Part shown: positions 63,486 to 64,000 of the stretch, piece after piece | Numbering within the stretch: position 1 is the first letter of the stretch | Layout: each line of letters opens with the position of its first letter | Source: Neobacillus paridis | GTDB lineage: Bacteria; Bacillota; Bacilli; Bacillales; Cytobacillaceae | NCBI RefSeq assembly: GCF_016765675.1 | Contig: NZ_JAESWB010000168.1 | Location: 682,001 to 746,000 of the forward strand | Direction of reading: 5' to 3' | Length of the DNA: 64,000 bases | Position numbers and translations under genes: made by a program | The notes under the pieces: model-generated | What the model was told of the DNA's origin: nothing | What the model saw: only the letters and a program-made list of their open reading frames with translations | Database searches by the model: none

Positions 63486-64000
63486 ATGACTACATTTCAG
63501 GAAATGGGCATTAGTGAACCCATTCAACGAGCGATTACGGATATGGGGTTTGAAGAAGCATCTCCTATTCAAGAAAAAGCCATCCCCATTGCTTTGGCAG
63601 GGAAGGACATTATTGGTCAGGCACAAACAGGTACAGGTAAGACAGCTGCCTTCGCCATACCTATCTTGGAGAAAGTGGATACGAGTAAAAAATTTGTTCA
63701 AGCGATTGCCATCGCCCCGACAAGAGAATTAGCGATTCAGGTTTCAGAAGAGATCAATCGGCTTGCGAAATACATGGGCATATCCTCACTTCCTATTTAT
63801 GGAGGACAGTCTATAGATCGCCAAATTAAAGCATTAAAAAAGGTCCCACACATTATTACGGGAACACCTGGGAGACTTTTGGATCACATTCAACGTAAAA
63901 CATTGAAGTTAGATCGCATCTCAGCGGTGGTATTGGATGAAGCTGATGAAATGTTAGATATGGGTTTTCTGGAGGATATCGAACGAATCCTCAAAGAGAC
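63486..64000 (+). CDS. cshA: DEAD-box RNA helicase CshA-like, 3' end outside the window
   Basis: The frame from ATG 63486 ([20 protein letters not shown]) stays open to the window end, showing 171 of an expected 450-530 residues. Q motif [14 protein letters not shown], motif [12 protein letters not shown], Ia PTRELAIQ, Ib TPGRLLDH and motif [14 protein letters not shown] are intact. The sequence follows Bacillus CshA, an RNA helicase of cold adaptation and mRNA turnover. GGGGATTGAGGT provides the ribosome binding site. Confidence 0.93.
   Translation, partial: MTTFQEMGISEPIQRAITDMGFEEASPIQEKAIPIALAGKDIIGQAQTGTGKTAAFAIPILEKVDTSKKFVQAIAIAPTRELAIQVSEEINRLAKYMGISSLPIYGGQSIDRQIKALKKVPHIITGTPGRLLDHIQRKTLKLDRISAVVLDEADEMLDMGFLEDIERILKE

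Overview
The window looks like a chromosomal segment of a Bacillaceae bacterium, probably Bacillus in the broad sense or a Neobacillus-like genus. The evidence is a near-orthologous BceRSAB module, VmlR, Spo0M, a YrzI-type small protein, a YezD-like protein, the Bacillus-type order of sulfate-assimilation genes, UvrX with a YolD-like partner, strong AGGAGG ribosome binding sites and U-tailed intrinsic terminators. No rRNA, tRNA or CRISPR array was seen. Both ends cut a gene: an acetoacetyl-CoA synthetase on the left and a CshA-type DEAD-box helicase on the right.

Layout, 1-26.8 kb (core metabolism and stress): aacS end; bceR-bceS and bceA-bceB on the minus strand; a metallo-beta-lactamase-fold hydrolase; a sulfate-assimilation and siroheme cluster (sirC, yezD-like, cysH-cysP-sat-cysC-sumT-sirB-cysJ-cysI) that imports sulfate, activates it to APS/PAPS, reduces it to sulfite and sulfide and makes the siroheme needed by CysI; an EcsC-family gene; a complete branched-chain amino-acid ABC transporter (livJHMGF); then vmlR behind a leader with the layout of a ribosome-controlled attenuator.

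26.8-34.6 kb: a tightly coupled five-gene cassette. It encodes a 1236-aa protein with four helix-hairpin-helix-like repeats and a sigma-region-4-like helix-turn-helix, an SF2 helicase, a 57-aa acidic protein, a DndD/Rad50-like ATPase with a CxxC hook, and a 151-aa unknown protein. I recognise no described system with this set; it is the first candidate novel (probably defence) system.

34.6-42.2 kb: mixed accessory genes (alpha/beta hydrolase, BcrC-like PAP2 phosphatase, DUF1572/DinB-like protein, Spo0M), an IS1182-type remnant, and an IS200/IS605-type element with an unusual TnpB and a likely guide-RNA region. 42.2-44.9 kb: a soluble chemoreceptor-like signalling domain fused to a corrinoid-binding domain, coupled to an MtaA/UroD-like protein that has lost its expected zinc ligands.

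45-59.7 kb (AT-rich defence and mobile island): a type I restriction operon collapsed by deletion (hsdM start joined to hsdR end), a frameshifted YgjP-type metallopeptidase and an Mrr fragment. Next comes an intact helicase operon: AddA-like SF1 helicase, AddB-like protein with Fe-S cysteines but no visible nuclease motif, second UvrD-like helicase, PC4-like ssDNA-binding protein, then a full Mrr nuclease. This is the second candidate system. It is followed by a MazG-like hydrolase, gene fragments, the SOS-type polymerase UvrX with its YolD-like partner, and a broken Tn3-family transposon.

59.7-64 kb returns to core genes: aspartate ammonia-lyase behind a good sigma-A promoter, an IclR regulator, a CarD-like regulator and cshA. 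Intergenic DNA near the left end holds three clusters of short cores repeated every 21 bp, each cluster with a different core.
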